64,000 nucleotides of DNA from Trichobilharzia szidati (taxonomy: Eukaryota; Platyhelminthes; Trematoda; Strigeidida; Schistosomatidae): positions 92,641,256-92,705,255 of the forward strand of contig OX235271.1 in NCBI GenBank assembly GCA_944472155.2, read 5' to 3'. How positions within the stretch are numbered: the stretch's first letter is position 1; the number at the start of each line of letters is the position of its first letter. The notes below the pieces were generated by a model. It had not been told where the DNA came from. It was given only the letters and a program-made list of their open reading frames with translations, and ran no database searches. The position numbers were made by a program, and so were the translations under genes. Below, in pieces: positions 11,791 through 25,500 of this stretch.

Positions 11791-12189
11791 AATAAGTTAT
11801 TCCAAAGAAAATTCGCAACCACATAACTATAATATCACAGTCAACAACAACAACAGTACTAAATAACTCCAAGAATTGTAGTTGTTCACTGTTGTGAACG
11901 CTAAGGAGATTATTTAAACCTCTATTTCAACTCAAAAAACACTACGAAACGCCATTTAATTCATTCTGTATGCGTAACAAAATTATTTACTACATTCAAA
12001 CTAAGAAATAAACTAAACTAACAAATGACAGTGAATGTTTCTTCAGGCATTATTTACCTATTTTTGTCGAACACAGTTTATTACATAATTGTACACTTTT
12101 AAGACCTAATGTGAATAGTGATTATCTTGGTGCAATCACAGAGTTCGTTCACTATTATCGATAAATGCCATTACGTGTGTATATTATTA

Positions 12190-12526
12190 TTGCCTTAGGT
12201 TTAGAGTGCAGCATATAGCTCCAACAGCATATCTCCACTTCATTCTGTTCTCTATTGTCCTTTTTGGCGGACTCTACGACTGCCCATAGGCTGTCATCTC
12301 CTCATCACACGATCCCCTCCATGTCACCCTCAAAGACACACCCAACTCATCGTTTCCCCATTCGAGTCCCACTCAAATGTCAGTCAGCCTGATGTGTGAT
12401 TTCACTGAATAGTCACCTCAGCATATGTTCAATCCATCTCCATTTACTTGTCGTTAATCCTTTCTGGCTAGCTGATCTTCAGTATGGAACGAAGACGGCT
12501 GTTGGTGAAATTCGGCAGTCTGTGAG
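12190..12526 (-). mobile_element. RTE-like element, 3' end
   Basis: The reverse complement matches the C-terminal coding part and 3' tail seen at 24035-24592 and 26070-27115: the segment for the W-R-W-I-x-H region, the GGAGGxxxxCAT block and the AGTGGAGATATGCTG tail. It is broken by stops. It abuts the SINE at 12527. Confidence 0.65.
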
Positions 12527-12711
12527 TCGGTGGCACAGCGGTTAGAACTCTCGCCGATCATGCACATGGTGCAGAGTTCGATCCTCTGCCGACGTACACC
12601 TCATATCTATGGTCGGCCTGTGTAATTTGGGCTACCGATACCACATGCTGAAAATTCCATACCTGTACCAAAAGTACGGTGTGGAATTAAGCTGTAATAA
12701 AAAAAATACTT
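12527..12711 (+). mobile_element. tRNA-derived SINE, family A
   Basis: Second copy of the SINE at 1014-1222. The head starts TCGGTGGCACAGCGGTTAG, the B-box is GAGTTCGATCCTC, and the body is the same up to an A-rich tail (ATAAAAAAAATAC). Confidence 0.75.
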
Positions 12712-12942
12712 TTGACGATGATGTGCATTAACCTGACGTTTGTGTTGAAAATCCAAATTTTGTTGTTTACGCTTCATGTACAAGTGTGTATAAAATTCAT
12801 TAAAGACAGGGGATAAAATAAAGCGAATCTGCGCAAAATTTAATCACAATAAAAATTTTTTAGAAAAATATCTTCTAGTTATAATTAACAAATAAATATA
12901 TAACTAATGCTCTAGCTAAGAATATAACAACGAAAAAACTAC

Positions 12943-13157
12943 CTCTTTATCATTTGAATTCAAATGAAGAAAACTGCAGGGAAGTGTAGACGATGCTGAA
13001 GGCCTTACAGCATGATTAGGATCATTCACCGATGTTAAACGAATAATTTGACCATTAGGGGAAATAATCGATCTGTAGGTTGGTGAAATAATCCTATCCA
13101 ATAACTTGAAATCGATTGATGGATATACATTGAACCATAAGGGGTCGATAGGATTTT
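12943..13157 (-). CDS. Probable further exon of the FERM gene
   Basis: Acceptor ACAACAG, donor GAG|GTAGTT. The open frame reads NPIDPLWFNVYPSIDFKLL, then a Ser/Thr/Asn-rich run to HLNSNDKE. Strand, position and composition fit the FERM gene. The phase link to the previous exon is unresolved. Confidence 0.45.
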
Positions 13158-16100
13158 CTGTTGTAATCTAGATATTAGAAGTAATAAGATTTATCAAAGG
13201 GAATAAATATAGTGTACTAACAAAATAGTGAAGCAAAACTTTTACATTTGACACACAACCCTACATTCAGAAAGTTTCTTAAGTGAAAAGATGGTTACAT
13301 AAGTCTTTCTATATTAGTACTAGCAAAAGTGGTGGCTTATTATCATTATTTTTTATTGTAAAATTAACGGAAAAAACCATTTACAATTAGTTGTGTTCTC
13401 TGAGCTGGTGGTTGGTTTAATTGCGGAGCTTTCGTCGTCCTTCTGGACAACATCTTCAGCGCAAGTTTTAGCATCAAATGAACTGATTTAAATTCTCCAT
13501 GAATGATAGAATTGCGTCTCCTGGTAACCATCTTCGTGACTGGTAGTCGATTTACATCTGTACTGATCATTTTTTATTGACTTGGATTCGAAACTTTCTC
13601 GCCATATGATTTACTTTTTATTAGTTGGCAGATTTGGTCTATATAAACATGTTTGTTAATCGCATATTCGCTTGTGTACCAGGCTTCTAAGAATTCTCCA
13701 TCACTTTTGGTATCTCCTCTGTTTAGAATTTTGACATTATCCCAATCAAAATGATGTCCATAATTATCCACATGCATTGATATGAAACGGGAATATATAT
13801 CATGTCTTTTCACAGCTAATTTGTGTTCCTGGATTCTGATTCGAAGGGGACACCCACTTTGGTCGATGTAAAGCATTCTTATGAATAGATAGAACTTACA
13901 AGTGACCATAATTGAAAAACAAAAACTAAATTCTACAGACTCTAACTCACACTATATCTACAACGACCTCACCTGCTGTTTCATGTGTGGGTATATTTGG
14001 GTATACACAATAGCTTGTCCCAATTAAGTTCGAAAGAGAGAAATTTCACCACACCTTCTTTCCTTCCTTCAGGTCATGAATAGCAATAACGAAAACAAGC
14101 ACAGATGCATGATGCCATATACTACTGACAGTATTTGGACACCACTCACATCAACCATTAGTGTTTGCTAGTCAGATTGAAAGGATCTAAACATCGTAAT
14201 GAGTAGATATGATGGAGAAGATTTGTAGCTCACGTGGATGATTTTGATGTGGTTGTGTTCTCTGAGCTGGATAGTTAATTTGCGAAGCTTTCATCACCCT
14301 ACTTGGCGACATCTTCAGCGCATACTTCAATTTGAAGTGAACTTTTAGATTTCTCCACGAGTTTATTAATCATCTCTTCCGGTGTGTCTATTGATTGATG
14401 GTTCACTGGAATGCAAAGCTTCAGAAATCACTGCAAGACTCGTCAAACCTTAAGGAATTTACGTCGCACACAAACCAACAAAATCATTTCACTCAGTTCT
14501 ATGTCAACCAAAAGACTCAACAACGAAAGAAGATAAAACCAACATCATCTACAAAATAAATTGTAACAACTGCGAAAAACACTACATTGGCCAAAGTGGA
14601 CGTCCCCTTCGTCTTCGTATCCACGAACATAAACTAGCTGTCAAAAGACATGATATCCACTCCCTCATATCACTACATACAGACAACCACGGATATCAAT
14701 TCGATTGGGATAATGTTCAAATATTACACCGAAGAAACAACAAGAATGCTAGAGAATTTTTAGAAGCTTGGCATTCAAGTGAATCATCAATCAATAGACA
14801 CATCGAAATTGACAAAATTTATCAACCGATAAGGAAGAAACCTCACACACCAAGGGTCAAAGTTCAAGTCAAAGAAACAATCAGTTACAATACAAGTAGC
14901 CTAGAAGGTGTGAAAACACACAAAAACAACCAATCACGCCCAAGGTCACTGGGAGAGATGATTAATAAACTCGTGGAGAAATCTAAAAGTTCACTTCAAA
15001 TTGAAGTATGCGCTGAAGATGTCGCCAAGTAGGGTGATGAAAGCTTCGCAAATTAACTATCCAGCTCAGAGAACATAACCACATCAAAATCGTACTGAGT
15101 AAATTGCAAATTGCGGATTTGACTTAAAGTATTATCAGTTCGTCCAAGTTGCTGGGCAGAATTTGGGTTGTGGGGATTGATTCAGTTCTCTGAACTGAGT
15201 CATATCGGGCACACAACTGATGAGCTCGACCCCGATTCGAAAGAAATAACCGTTGTCCAGTGTTTAAATCACTTTGATATGGCCAGCAAGCAATACTGGT
15301 GCATGTGACTGGTGTCAGACTACTCATATCTATCAGTCAGTAGTATGTATCGTCACCCATTTAAATAAATGATTTGAACATCACACAGAATATTCGAAAT
15401 GTACCTAATCTTGATCAAAGTTCAGCATATAATTACAAGATATTTATCAGTGATAACGGATAAAAGTAATTTCTTAAAAATTTCACACAATTTCAAAAAA
15501 TATTATTAATGGCGACGGAAAAATCCACGATTAATTACACGTTTCCACATTATGCGTAGAGAAAATAAAGTGTCAATCTGCGAGTAGATTGAACTATTTA
15601 TCGTGTTATATTTAAGGGATTAACGTGATTTTATCGCAAATATTAAATATTGTCAAATATTTCATTAATTCCATCGTAAAAGTAGGGAAATTATACCTTC
15701 TAAAGTCGAATTTCTCTGAAGCGATAAAAACCAGTGGTGTCCATCAGATATAGATCTGCTAATGGATGGAACTCTGATCGAATTTAGCGACATGAGGATT
15801 GATTCCTTACCGAAAAATAGTCTCGTCGATTAAAAGTATGCAGACGATATTATCTTTTACAAAATGCAGAGTCCGCTGAACACTTTGAAAAAAAAATCCT
15901 CATTTGTATGTCATGTGATTCACTCGTCAAATGTAAGACAATAGTACAGGACTGATTGGTACCGACTTCCTAGTTGGAATATAGGAATACAGGTGATTGA
16001 GCAAGTTGACTTCACTTCTTTGCAGAATTTCACAGGCCCTAGTGAACTGACAAAGCTAAATTGACGAAATTTCAGCATGCATACAAACGGCACGTTCGAA

Positions 16101-19100
16101 ATTTTATAACTTACACCATCTCCGGCGTAGATGTGATATCCGGCTATCGATCGAAGGATCTGTGTAATGCGTAGCAGTTTGCTCTGTCCTTCTTATAACT
16201 TAGATGTGGTCACCGCCACTGGATGTAAAGATGCTAGCTGTCTCTGACCACATGTTTATGTCGTATCTTTCATATTAAGTAGTACGATATTGTCAGTAAT
16301 ACTGAGGTTAGGCGTTGAGTGTTAGTTAAGGAGGGCAAGTCAGCCGGTTATTTTGTGAGTTTACACCGATTCAAATGACTATGACACGTTACAAGCCATC
16401 ATCTTCCTTATCTAGCAATGTTAGCTGACATATGATTGGATTAGAAAACAGTTAAGGGTGATCAAAACAAAACAAAGAATCAACCCATTAAGTCTTCCAC
16501 TGATCGTCTCGGCCACGTAGACAGACGTAAACTGTCCGACTGAGGTCCTCTAGATTTTAAAATATCAATGGTTGGAGAACATTGGTGACATGATCAAAAA
16601 TTTGTCTAATTCAGTCAATAAACTACGTATAGCACACTTCTAATGAAAACCGAATTATGAATTGATTTCCACTTTCTTCATTATAAGATATACTAGCCAA
16701 AACTACAGGACATTTCCCCAAAAACATCTATAACACTTGAGAAGTAGGATCATGTGAAATCCCTGAATAATGAAAGGTATTTATATCTGCAAGAGCATAG
16801 GAAACTCTAGATACATGTTTCTTATTCATGGAAGTAAAGATGAGGTATTATTATTCACTGAGTAATTATTTTCCAAAAGTTAGACTACTCATTAGTAGTT
16901 CGCGCAGAAATACAAAAGATTTTGATAGGAAAAGTGCACCCAACATGCGTAAACCATATTATATTTGATGCCAAAGACAAATTAATGTCATTAAAATATT
17001 AGAAATAAACTTATAAGTGAACAAGGCAATCCGTATCACTGTAGATATCCTTTTAAAAGTAAAATCCGATGGTACATTTTATAGACATGATGTATTCTAC
17101 TGAATTCAACGAAATCATATAAACGCATCAGTAAAAGGAATTAAACTGAAAAATGATGAATATTATTTTTATACTACACAGGGTCATTAAAATTAAATCA
17201 CTGCAAATTTATAGTGTTGCTAAGGTGAATTTAGAAATGACATCTCGTAGTGGACATGATCCATCTAATTGAAATTGGAAATACTGAAGACAATAAATAA
17301 TGGAGTTATACTCTACCACAGTGCCCAAGTTTTATACTTATATCGACAATAAATTCAAATAGCGGAAATATCATATGTGGATCTTTTAGAAATGCCTAGG
17401 CAACAAGGATTAGCTGCAGACAATTATTCAAACGACTGACTCTTAACTACTAGTTCACAATTTCAAATCTGTTCAACCTTTGAATTGTCGATATTAGATG
17501 GTTGGAGGTGATGAAGATTCCTGGCCAACAGCAATAACAACAACAACAGACAACAATCAGCATAAATGGAAAGAATCTGAAAGAAGCAACCTCCTTTACC
17601 TACCTACCTGGGAAGCATCGTTTCAACTACAGGCGGAATTGGCGAGGATATCAAAGCAAGGATCGGGAAAGCAAAGCAAGCTTTCATTACTATCAAGTCT
17701 GTGTGGAGGTCAACAGCACTCAGCATGAAAAATAAGATCCACATTTTCAACTCCAATGTGAAGTCAGTGCTACTATACGGATCAGAGACTTGGCGCGTCA
17801 CAAAGAGCACTTCAAACAAGCTACACACCTTCATCAACAGCTGTCTTCGCTCAATACTCCAGATCAGGTGGCCGGCCAGAAAAGATCAGCAACAGGGATC
17901 TCTGGCAATGAACGAACCAACCCAGCAGGAACCAACTGTGCAACAAATATGCAGGAAGAAATGGAAGTGAATTGGCCATACTCTGAGAAAACCACCAGGT
18001 GACAACATCACAAGACAGGCACTCGAGTGGAACCCGAATGGGAAGCGGTGAGTTGGTGGTCAGTGCGAGGGTGACATGGAGGAGGTCATGTGAAGAGGAG
18101 ATGAAGGCATGTGGGCAGACGTGGAGCCAGATGAAAACGTTGGCAGAGAACCGAACGCAATGGAGATGTGCGGCTGAAGCTCTATGTTCCTCTAGGAACT
18201 AAAGGAAACAATAATAATAAGATGGTTGGAGGCAATCGGAAGGAAGCCTTCGACCTAGGTCGCATGCTACTTGGCATTCACCAGTCATCAAGGCGTATCC
18301 GCAACCTTGAAGGAACTCATATCCCTTCTGAGATTCGAAGCCGGGTCACTTAGTGCTACAGTCAGAGACATTATCACTGAGCTATTCGGGCCCGCGATTG
18401 ACCTCCTGTAGGACTGTATTGGATACTGTTCATCTGTATCAATTCTCACATTACAACTGACATTAGAATTCAGACGACAAGTATGACTAATCGGTTACAC
18501 AGCGTTAAAATATTTGTTTACTGCATTTTGACCAAAAGTTGTGCAATGACGGCTCGAAAAGTCCGATATTCTACGGATAGAGAATATCATCTCTGGGTTT
18601 ATTAAGCTGCTTAAAAAGATGAAATAAATTCAATTTTAATTAGACAAATAATTTGCTTGTTAACTTATATCCACAGAAAATGAAATTTCATCAAACAACG
18701 CTATTGAACTCACTTGTGAAGAAGGCGTACAGGTTGAAACATTCTGTAAAGTTGGCAAACAGTGACCTACACCAGTAGGTAAACAACTGTCACAGTTTAT
18801 TGGATCTGTATCCACTGACTGCATATTAGAAATTCTGCAGTTTAATAAAGTTTCACAAACTTCATTAGAAGATGATTCGAAATTGGAATTTTCTGGCGGC
18901 ATGAGTAATGAATCATTGACAGCACTGTAAAAAAAAATACAGAAATATGAAACTGCAACAATAGCAAAAATAAGAAGATCAAGGCCGAAAAAATTTAAAA
19001 TTTCTGGGAGATTGAAGAGCTTATTAAAACTGATGGCATAGAATCGAGTGAATTGGAGGTTTACGCATAGGCTCAGGTTGGAAAAGAGTCAGTGGTGGTC

Positions 19101-22100
19101 AAACCAAAACATGGTATCAGTCAATGAAATCCACAACAGTTAGTCTAAGCCACGTAGGAAGGTGTAGACTTCCTGGTTGGGGTCCTCGGGACGGTAAAAA
19201 CCAATGAAGGCTGGGGACAGTTGGCGATATGGCTCAAAATCGTTCTCCTTGTGACTTATAATACCCAATGAAACTATATTGTTCTTCGATATTACTATTC
19301 CTTTTGCCTCATATCTCTGTTTACTGTCTCTATTTTGCGTTTCTTTTTAATTTCTTCTGTTGCTTTGTGTGCTGAGTGAATTGAGGCGACTCGAACTGCT
19401 GCACATCGGTGCAAAGTTCTATGTTGAAACCAGTCAGTCAGCTCAGTCGGAGGTGTACCGTTGAAACTCTATGTTTTACTGAGAACTTAAGGAATGTATA
19501 CTAAGAATAAGAATAAATCGTTGAAAATTATACATTTAGGCAAACTAGTATATTCACTTCAGAAGAATGGGAATTATTTTATATTTCCAATAGTTGGTTT
19601 GTAAGGATTAGATTTGTTTTAACGAGTTGATCACGGATTGATATCAGTTAGAGAACAAGTGAAAATCAAGGAGTACTGGACAGCTGTTTCATCCTAGTTC
19701 GGGAATCATCGTAAAAACAAACCAACTATTGAAAAGTAATCTGATACTCGCTAGTGACTTGCTACAAGACGGAGTTTTCTGGAGTTCTAGTGAGAAATCG
19801 TGACCAGTGAGGTCCATCCAGTCAAGTGTGAGGATGGATGTCCCACCGATGACATTGGTTGGTGCCAGTAGCGCTAAATCACGAATTGGTAGAAGTTAGA
19901 ATTCATGCACTGGCCATTGAATCGGGTCCCAGTGGCTGAATGGTATACAAGCTCGCCTTGTAACCGAACCCCAGTGGGTGCGCACTGCTGATGATTCCCA
20001 AACTAGGATGAAACAGATGTCCAGTACTCCCTGGTTTTCAATGGTTCTCTAAGTGATATCAATCCGTGATCAACTCGTAATTATTTTATAGTAGGCCACT
20101 ATAAACCTGTTTACCTTTCGATCTCTTATTGTCTATAGGCTTAACACTGAGAAATGATCGTTGAGTAAATAAACCACACCACTGATTTGAGAGTAAAACC
20201 ATTTATTTGGCTCCTATCAAACATATTGCACAAGGTGAAAATGCATACACATATCTATAAGATCAAATCGCCAAAACTGATATTTTTACTGAACTTATTG
20301 TTCTTTTCACATATCCATTCTTCGGCGGCTTGCTTAAATCACTGGGATACCCGAATTTCCACCAATCAAAATGCATAAACTCTTCTGCATTTCTTATTGT
20401 TTTGATCATGCAACTATGTCAGATGATCACTACATAAACTCATGCACACATTTAATTGGTTTTCAACTAAACGCTGTGCAGTTCTTGAAGGAAATAAATA
20501 AAGAATGCATAGAATCGATTCTCTCTTCATATGCAACAACACTATGTCACATGGTAAATTTCAGATTATTACTTTACATGTAAATCCTGTATGAAGACAA
20601 AATACTTCGGAACTAAATACGCTGAAAATTTTTTGTACTATATGCTCACATAATGCCTGAAATCAGGCTTTATTATTAGTATTATTAGATAGGTATTCGA
20701 AATTATGGGTTTTCTCAATCAGCTTTCCATTTTTTAAAATGCATTTTGGAGTTACGGTATATGTGACTGGTTAGTTTAGTGTCGAGCTGTATGTGGGAGT
20801 GATTAGAATTAGAGTCCAAATAAGTAATCTGCTAAACAACAATTACAAGTAAGAATCACATAATCATTTAATGTCCAGTGTATTCAACATTTTACTGGAC
20901 TATGCACATAAATAAAATTATGCTTGAACCAGAATTCGCGAACACTACCCAGCCTGGCTAGTAAAAGGAGACCAAAAACGTGTATACAGTTCAGTGACAG
21001 AACATCTGGTCAACTCAGGACATTCAGCGCCTTTCGAAAAATCCTTCAAAGTAATATACAAGATTCAATCAAACCTATCAAAGGGAGTAAAATCAAGACA
21101 TCTGGGCATAGCTGAGGCGCTAGCTATCCAAAAGCTCAAACCCACACTTTGTATCCAAAAGAAATACGTCCAACCCCTGTCCCTGCCAAGGCCATCATAA
21201 ACAGGTAAATTTCTTTTTTTTAGTAATGACCATCCCATCGCCTTTCTTATCTAAACTTCCTGTTTATTCATGTTATTTTAAGTTTTTCTTAATCCCTGTC
21301 TACACTACCATATTTTCATATCCAAACTTCCTGTCTGTTTTGTCATTTTACTATTTCTACATATTTAATCCCTGATTGCATAAACAATTATTCATCACAT
21401 TAGTTTTCTACATTTCTAACCCCCAATTGCACAATGTCAATCTTCTTAGTTATTATGCTACTTTGTTTGAGTTTTATCCGTCCCCCTGTTTATTATGGCA
21501 TTCTAATTCCTAATTGTAATTTTATTAATTCGACCTTTAACCGGGAATTATTCTGGAACTTTCCCATCCATTTGATATAAATACACGAATGTACAGCCTA
21601 GATGATGACTTCGTCGAAAAGAAAATTTTCTTCGCTACAACTGTCTTTTTATTCCCTATGAACCAGAATTCGAATAGATCCTAATTTATCTAAGTAGATC
21701 AAGATTTCGGCTGAAAAAAAGATTGAATTAACCTCAGTTTTTGTCTATTTTCTAAACCACAGAGAATCATCACCTATAACAAAACAAAGAATTGCCAGAT
21801 TTTAATCCATTTGGGTAAAGACTCAGTTATGATGTATTTTACTGCGCAATTGAATAGTAGACGTTTTAACCTGGGAAATATGAGTAATATCCCTTTAGTA
21901 GCAGATAAATGCTGCAGAAAAATCCTAGTAACAAAAATATCACTGACAACATTAGACAGCTAACAAACGCATTAATGAGCATCTTCCTTCATGGTTCGGA
22001 AAAGGTCAAATAAAATCTATAAGAAGTTCTATTTTGGCTCATTTGATTGATAGCGGTCACCAAGTGGACAAAAATAGTGCCTTCAAAGTTATCTATCGCA

Positions 22101-22501
22101 TTCCATCGAGCCTTTCGAACGGAATTCGAACCCGTCTTTTACACATAGTCGAAGCTATGGGAATTCGAGAGAATAATCCTAGTCTTTGCATACAAAAGAA
22201 GTTTGTTCTACTTTTGTCTCTCCCTTGGCCTAGGTGAATTCTATTCAAAACCCTCCCACCCTTTCTTATTTTCCATCTCCTTCGTACTTTTATGATATTT
22301 ATTTAAACTCTGATTATCTGTCCACTTCACTCTTAGTATTACGTAACTTTTAAGATTTGACCTAATTTATTTATTGAATTGTCTACATATACACATATTA
22401 CCTACCTTCGTTATTCTTATCGCCACCTGCATAAACCTTATTATCAATATTTTGTTATCATTATAATCATCGTTATTAACTACGTTCAAAACATTTACCA
22501 C

Positions 22502-22536
<35 letters not shown>

Positions 22537-25500
22537 TGATCCACAAAATCACCGTCATTGGTTAAAATTTTATATATAAATCTATGTAAATTAGAGTAAA
22601 GCCTGAAGAAGATCTAATTGAAAACAATATTGTTCGCTTATATGTCTTGTTCTAATATTAAAAATGGGAATATTTAAAGATTTATTTAAACACAATCACA
22701 AAAAAAATTTGTTACAAACTCACTCATCATCCAGACTGAATGATAATTGTGTGTTAGCCGGAGTTGAAGTAGACTGATGCACATGATCTTCAGGATTTAA
22801 GTTCAATTCTTCTGATATATGCATACATTCACAGAATTGAATTTCTGGAGATCTGTAGTGATCATCTTCAGCAGTGACATTTAAGATATTTACGCGACTG
22901 GAACATTCCAGTGGTGGACTGGTAATATGACTGCCTAAGTTAGTATCAAGTTGGAAATATGAAGCATTCCTAGCAGACGGTGCATAAGAAGTAGATGGCA
23001 CTAAGTGTTCAGTGGAATACGTCTTCTAAATATGCGATAAAATAGATATACACATGGAAAATGAGCAATCGTATTTAGACAGAAACTAATTAAGTGAAAG
23101 TGAGCACAAAATAAGTAAACCGAGTGTAAATCCTGCATTAAGTTAGACAACAATAACTCAACACTTGTCTACTGACATTACTTTAACAATATGAATGATC
23201 ACTAATCAGATATGCAGTTCATAATTGCATTACACCCTGATAGCATGTGCGTTTATGTATAAGACCCATAAAAACTCACAGTTACCAGTTACAAGAAAAT
23301 CAGCGACGTGTGTTAGAGAAGCCTAATATCAGCACTCTTATTAGATTTTACTATAAATGTGTCGATGATTTCTGCGTCTCAGGAATTGACTTTTTTGTCA
23401 GGGAAACGTCCAATTGACTCGAAGTAAGCGAACAATATAAAAAGCTAGAAAGTCCAGTCAACTGAATACTTTGAGAAAAAGCTTATATATATTCGACATG
23501 CACTTCGACCTTATCAAATGTAGCATGGTGTTGTAAGAATGATCAACATCAAATCATAGTGGATATGTTGAACAATTTACTTATTTCACGTAGTTATACA
23601 GGTCTTAATGGAATGACTTCTGACCGAATCCCAGTACGGATACAAAGGCAAGTTTCGAGTTCACCTACTTATATCATCTATAACTTGGATGTGATATTTT
23701 CACTGAGTATCAAAGACAGTGATTACCATGCAGCAGTAGACTATGTCTAACTTTATAACTGTGAAATGGACAGTGTAAGTAGAAAACGCAAAAAGATAAC
23801 CAATTTATGCCCACAGGTGGTTTCATTCTGTTGCTCGCACCAGGCAGATAAACATGAAAATTTAGTTGGTTACAGGTTTGATCAGTTAGAAAACCTAGGA
23901 GCTCGCTTTGTAACCGGAAGGTCCTGGGTTCGAATCCCAGTGGGTGCGTACTGATGAAGAGTCCCAAAGTAGAACGAAACAGCTGTCCAGTACTCCCTGG
24001 TTTTCCAATGGTTCTCCAACTGATGTCAACTCATGTATTATTATTATTTCCTTTAATTCCTAGAGGAACATAGGGCTTCAGCCGCACATCTCCATTGCGT
24101 TCGGTTCTCTGCCAACGTTTTCATCTGGCTCCACGTCTGCCCACATGCTTTCATCTCCTCTTCACATGACCTCCTCCATGTCACCCTTGCACTGACCACC
24201 AACTCGCCGCTTCCCATTCGGGTTCCACTCGAGCGATGGCCTGTTTTGTGATGTTATCACCTGGTGGTTTCCTCAGAGTATGGTCAATCCACCTCCATTT
24301 CTTCCTGCTTATTTGTTGCACAGTTGGTTCCTGATGGGTTGGTTCGTTCATTGCCAGAGATCCCTGTTGCTGATCTTTTCTGGCCGGCCATCTGATCTTG
24401 AGTATTGAGCGAAGACATCTGTTAATGAAGGTCTGTAGCTTGTTTGAGGTGCTCTTTGTGACACGCCAAGTCTCTGATCCGTATAGTAGTACTGACTTCA
24501 CATTGGAGTTGAAAATCCGGATCTTATTTTTGACGCTGAATGCTGTTGACCTCAACTCATAATGAAACCTGAAACATGAAGATGCTGACATTTAGCATAC
24601 AATGTTGGATAAGGTGAGTCGGCCTACGAAGAAACCGCTAAAGTGCAAATCATCAATGAGAAATTAAGCAGTTTTCATGATTGAGAAAGGAATTTCTTTT
24701 AACGTTCGCTGATCCATAGAAATTTACAGATTTTGAACATGAACCTATTAAGTAATCAGATTACTTTATAAAAAAAATTATTGCTTAAAAGTATCACAAT
24801 TAGGCACAAAATCGAGTACTGTTGGACACTGTAGAGCAATTTTTATCCTTTTGGTTGTAGGTATTAAGATTCGAATAGAAAGAATAACTATCCCATCCGT
24901 GTTTCGTGTCTGCCAGAACCCATCAACAACTCTGGGGGAACTCCTATTCCTTACTTACGATTACAAACCGAAATCAACCAGTAACAAAGTCAGTGACTTA
25001 AATAACTTGACGATAAAAGCATTGACTGCAGCACTGAATGACAGAAGTTTTAATTTGAAAGTAATAAAAGTTCCCCAGACGTTTTAGGTAAATGTCGACG
25101 AGTACCGAAAACAAATAACCAGAAATAATTAAATTTAGCTTCACGTACACACGTTCAATACATATGCTAATATTTTCAAGCATTGATTTTTAGGGATTTG
25201 ATTGATTGGTTGGAGGGTTTCATCATGAGCTGACATCAGTTAGAGAACCATTGGAAAACCTGGGGGTACAGGACGGTTGTTTCGTCCTTGTTTGGGACTC
25301 TTCATCAGCACGCACTCACTGAGGTTCGAACCCAGGACCTTCTGGTTACAAGGCCAGCGAGCTCGTAGACCATTAAGCCACTGGGACCCAATCCAATGGC
25401 CAGCCCGTGAATTCCGACTCCTGCCAATTCACGACATAGCGCAACCACTAGCTAATATCTTCGGCGAGTATTTGTCCTCACATCCGACCTGCCGCACCCT

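Larger units (their letters stand above)
14194..15101 (+). mobile_element. Foldback Penelope-like element with GIY-YIG frame
   Basis: Inverted arms of about 137 nt lie at 14241-14377 and 14953-15090. An extension of about 35 nt (14206-14240) precedes the left arm only. Flanks tcgtaatgagta (14194-14205) and tcgtactgagta (15090-15101) differ at one of 12 positions and look like an aged target-site duplication. Between the arms runs a GIY-YIG coding frame. Each arm holds a hammerhead on opposite strands. It is inserted in an intron of the FERM gene. Confidence 0.75.
19572..20090. mobile_element. Sm-alpha-like hammerhead retroposon, foldback form with 12-bp TSD
   Basis: aattattttata at 19572-19583 and 20079-20090 flanks an element of 495 bp. 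A 37-nt extension (19584-19620) sits on the left only. The arms are 19621-about 19712 (minus hammerhead) and about 19985-20078 (plus hammerhead). The centre has the unit's 5' part (GATACTCGCTAGTGAC, AAATCGTGACCAGTGAGG) and a tRNA-like head (CCCAGTGGCTGAATGG, AAGCTCGCCTTGTAACCG) that leads directly into the plus-strand hammerhead. Confidence 0.75.
21950..22683 (+). mobile_element. Penelope-like element, second family, C-terminal end and 3' UTR
   Basis: It reads SWFGKGQIKSIRSSILAHLI, then SGHQ, FKVIYRIPSSLSNGIR and NPSLCIQKKFVLLLSLPWPR before a stop at 22237. It is homologous to the copy at 20924 but clearly different. The 3' UTR holds an ATT microsatellite and a hammerhead-like end (22599-22639), followed by an extension ending ATGGGAATATTTAAAG. 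The same 3' end forms the palindrome at 57716-57879. Confidence 0.75.

Noticed and set aside
18660..18902. Independent small gene starting at the internal ATG
   Set aside because: Splice acceptor and phase continuity with the exon at 22724-23025 make it an exon of a larger gene.
23710..23967. Minus-strand frame reading GLFISTHPLGFEPRTFRLQS
   Set aside because: It is the reverse of the tRNA-like head of a hammerhead repeat. The same peptide-like pattern at 25277-25522 comes from another copy.
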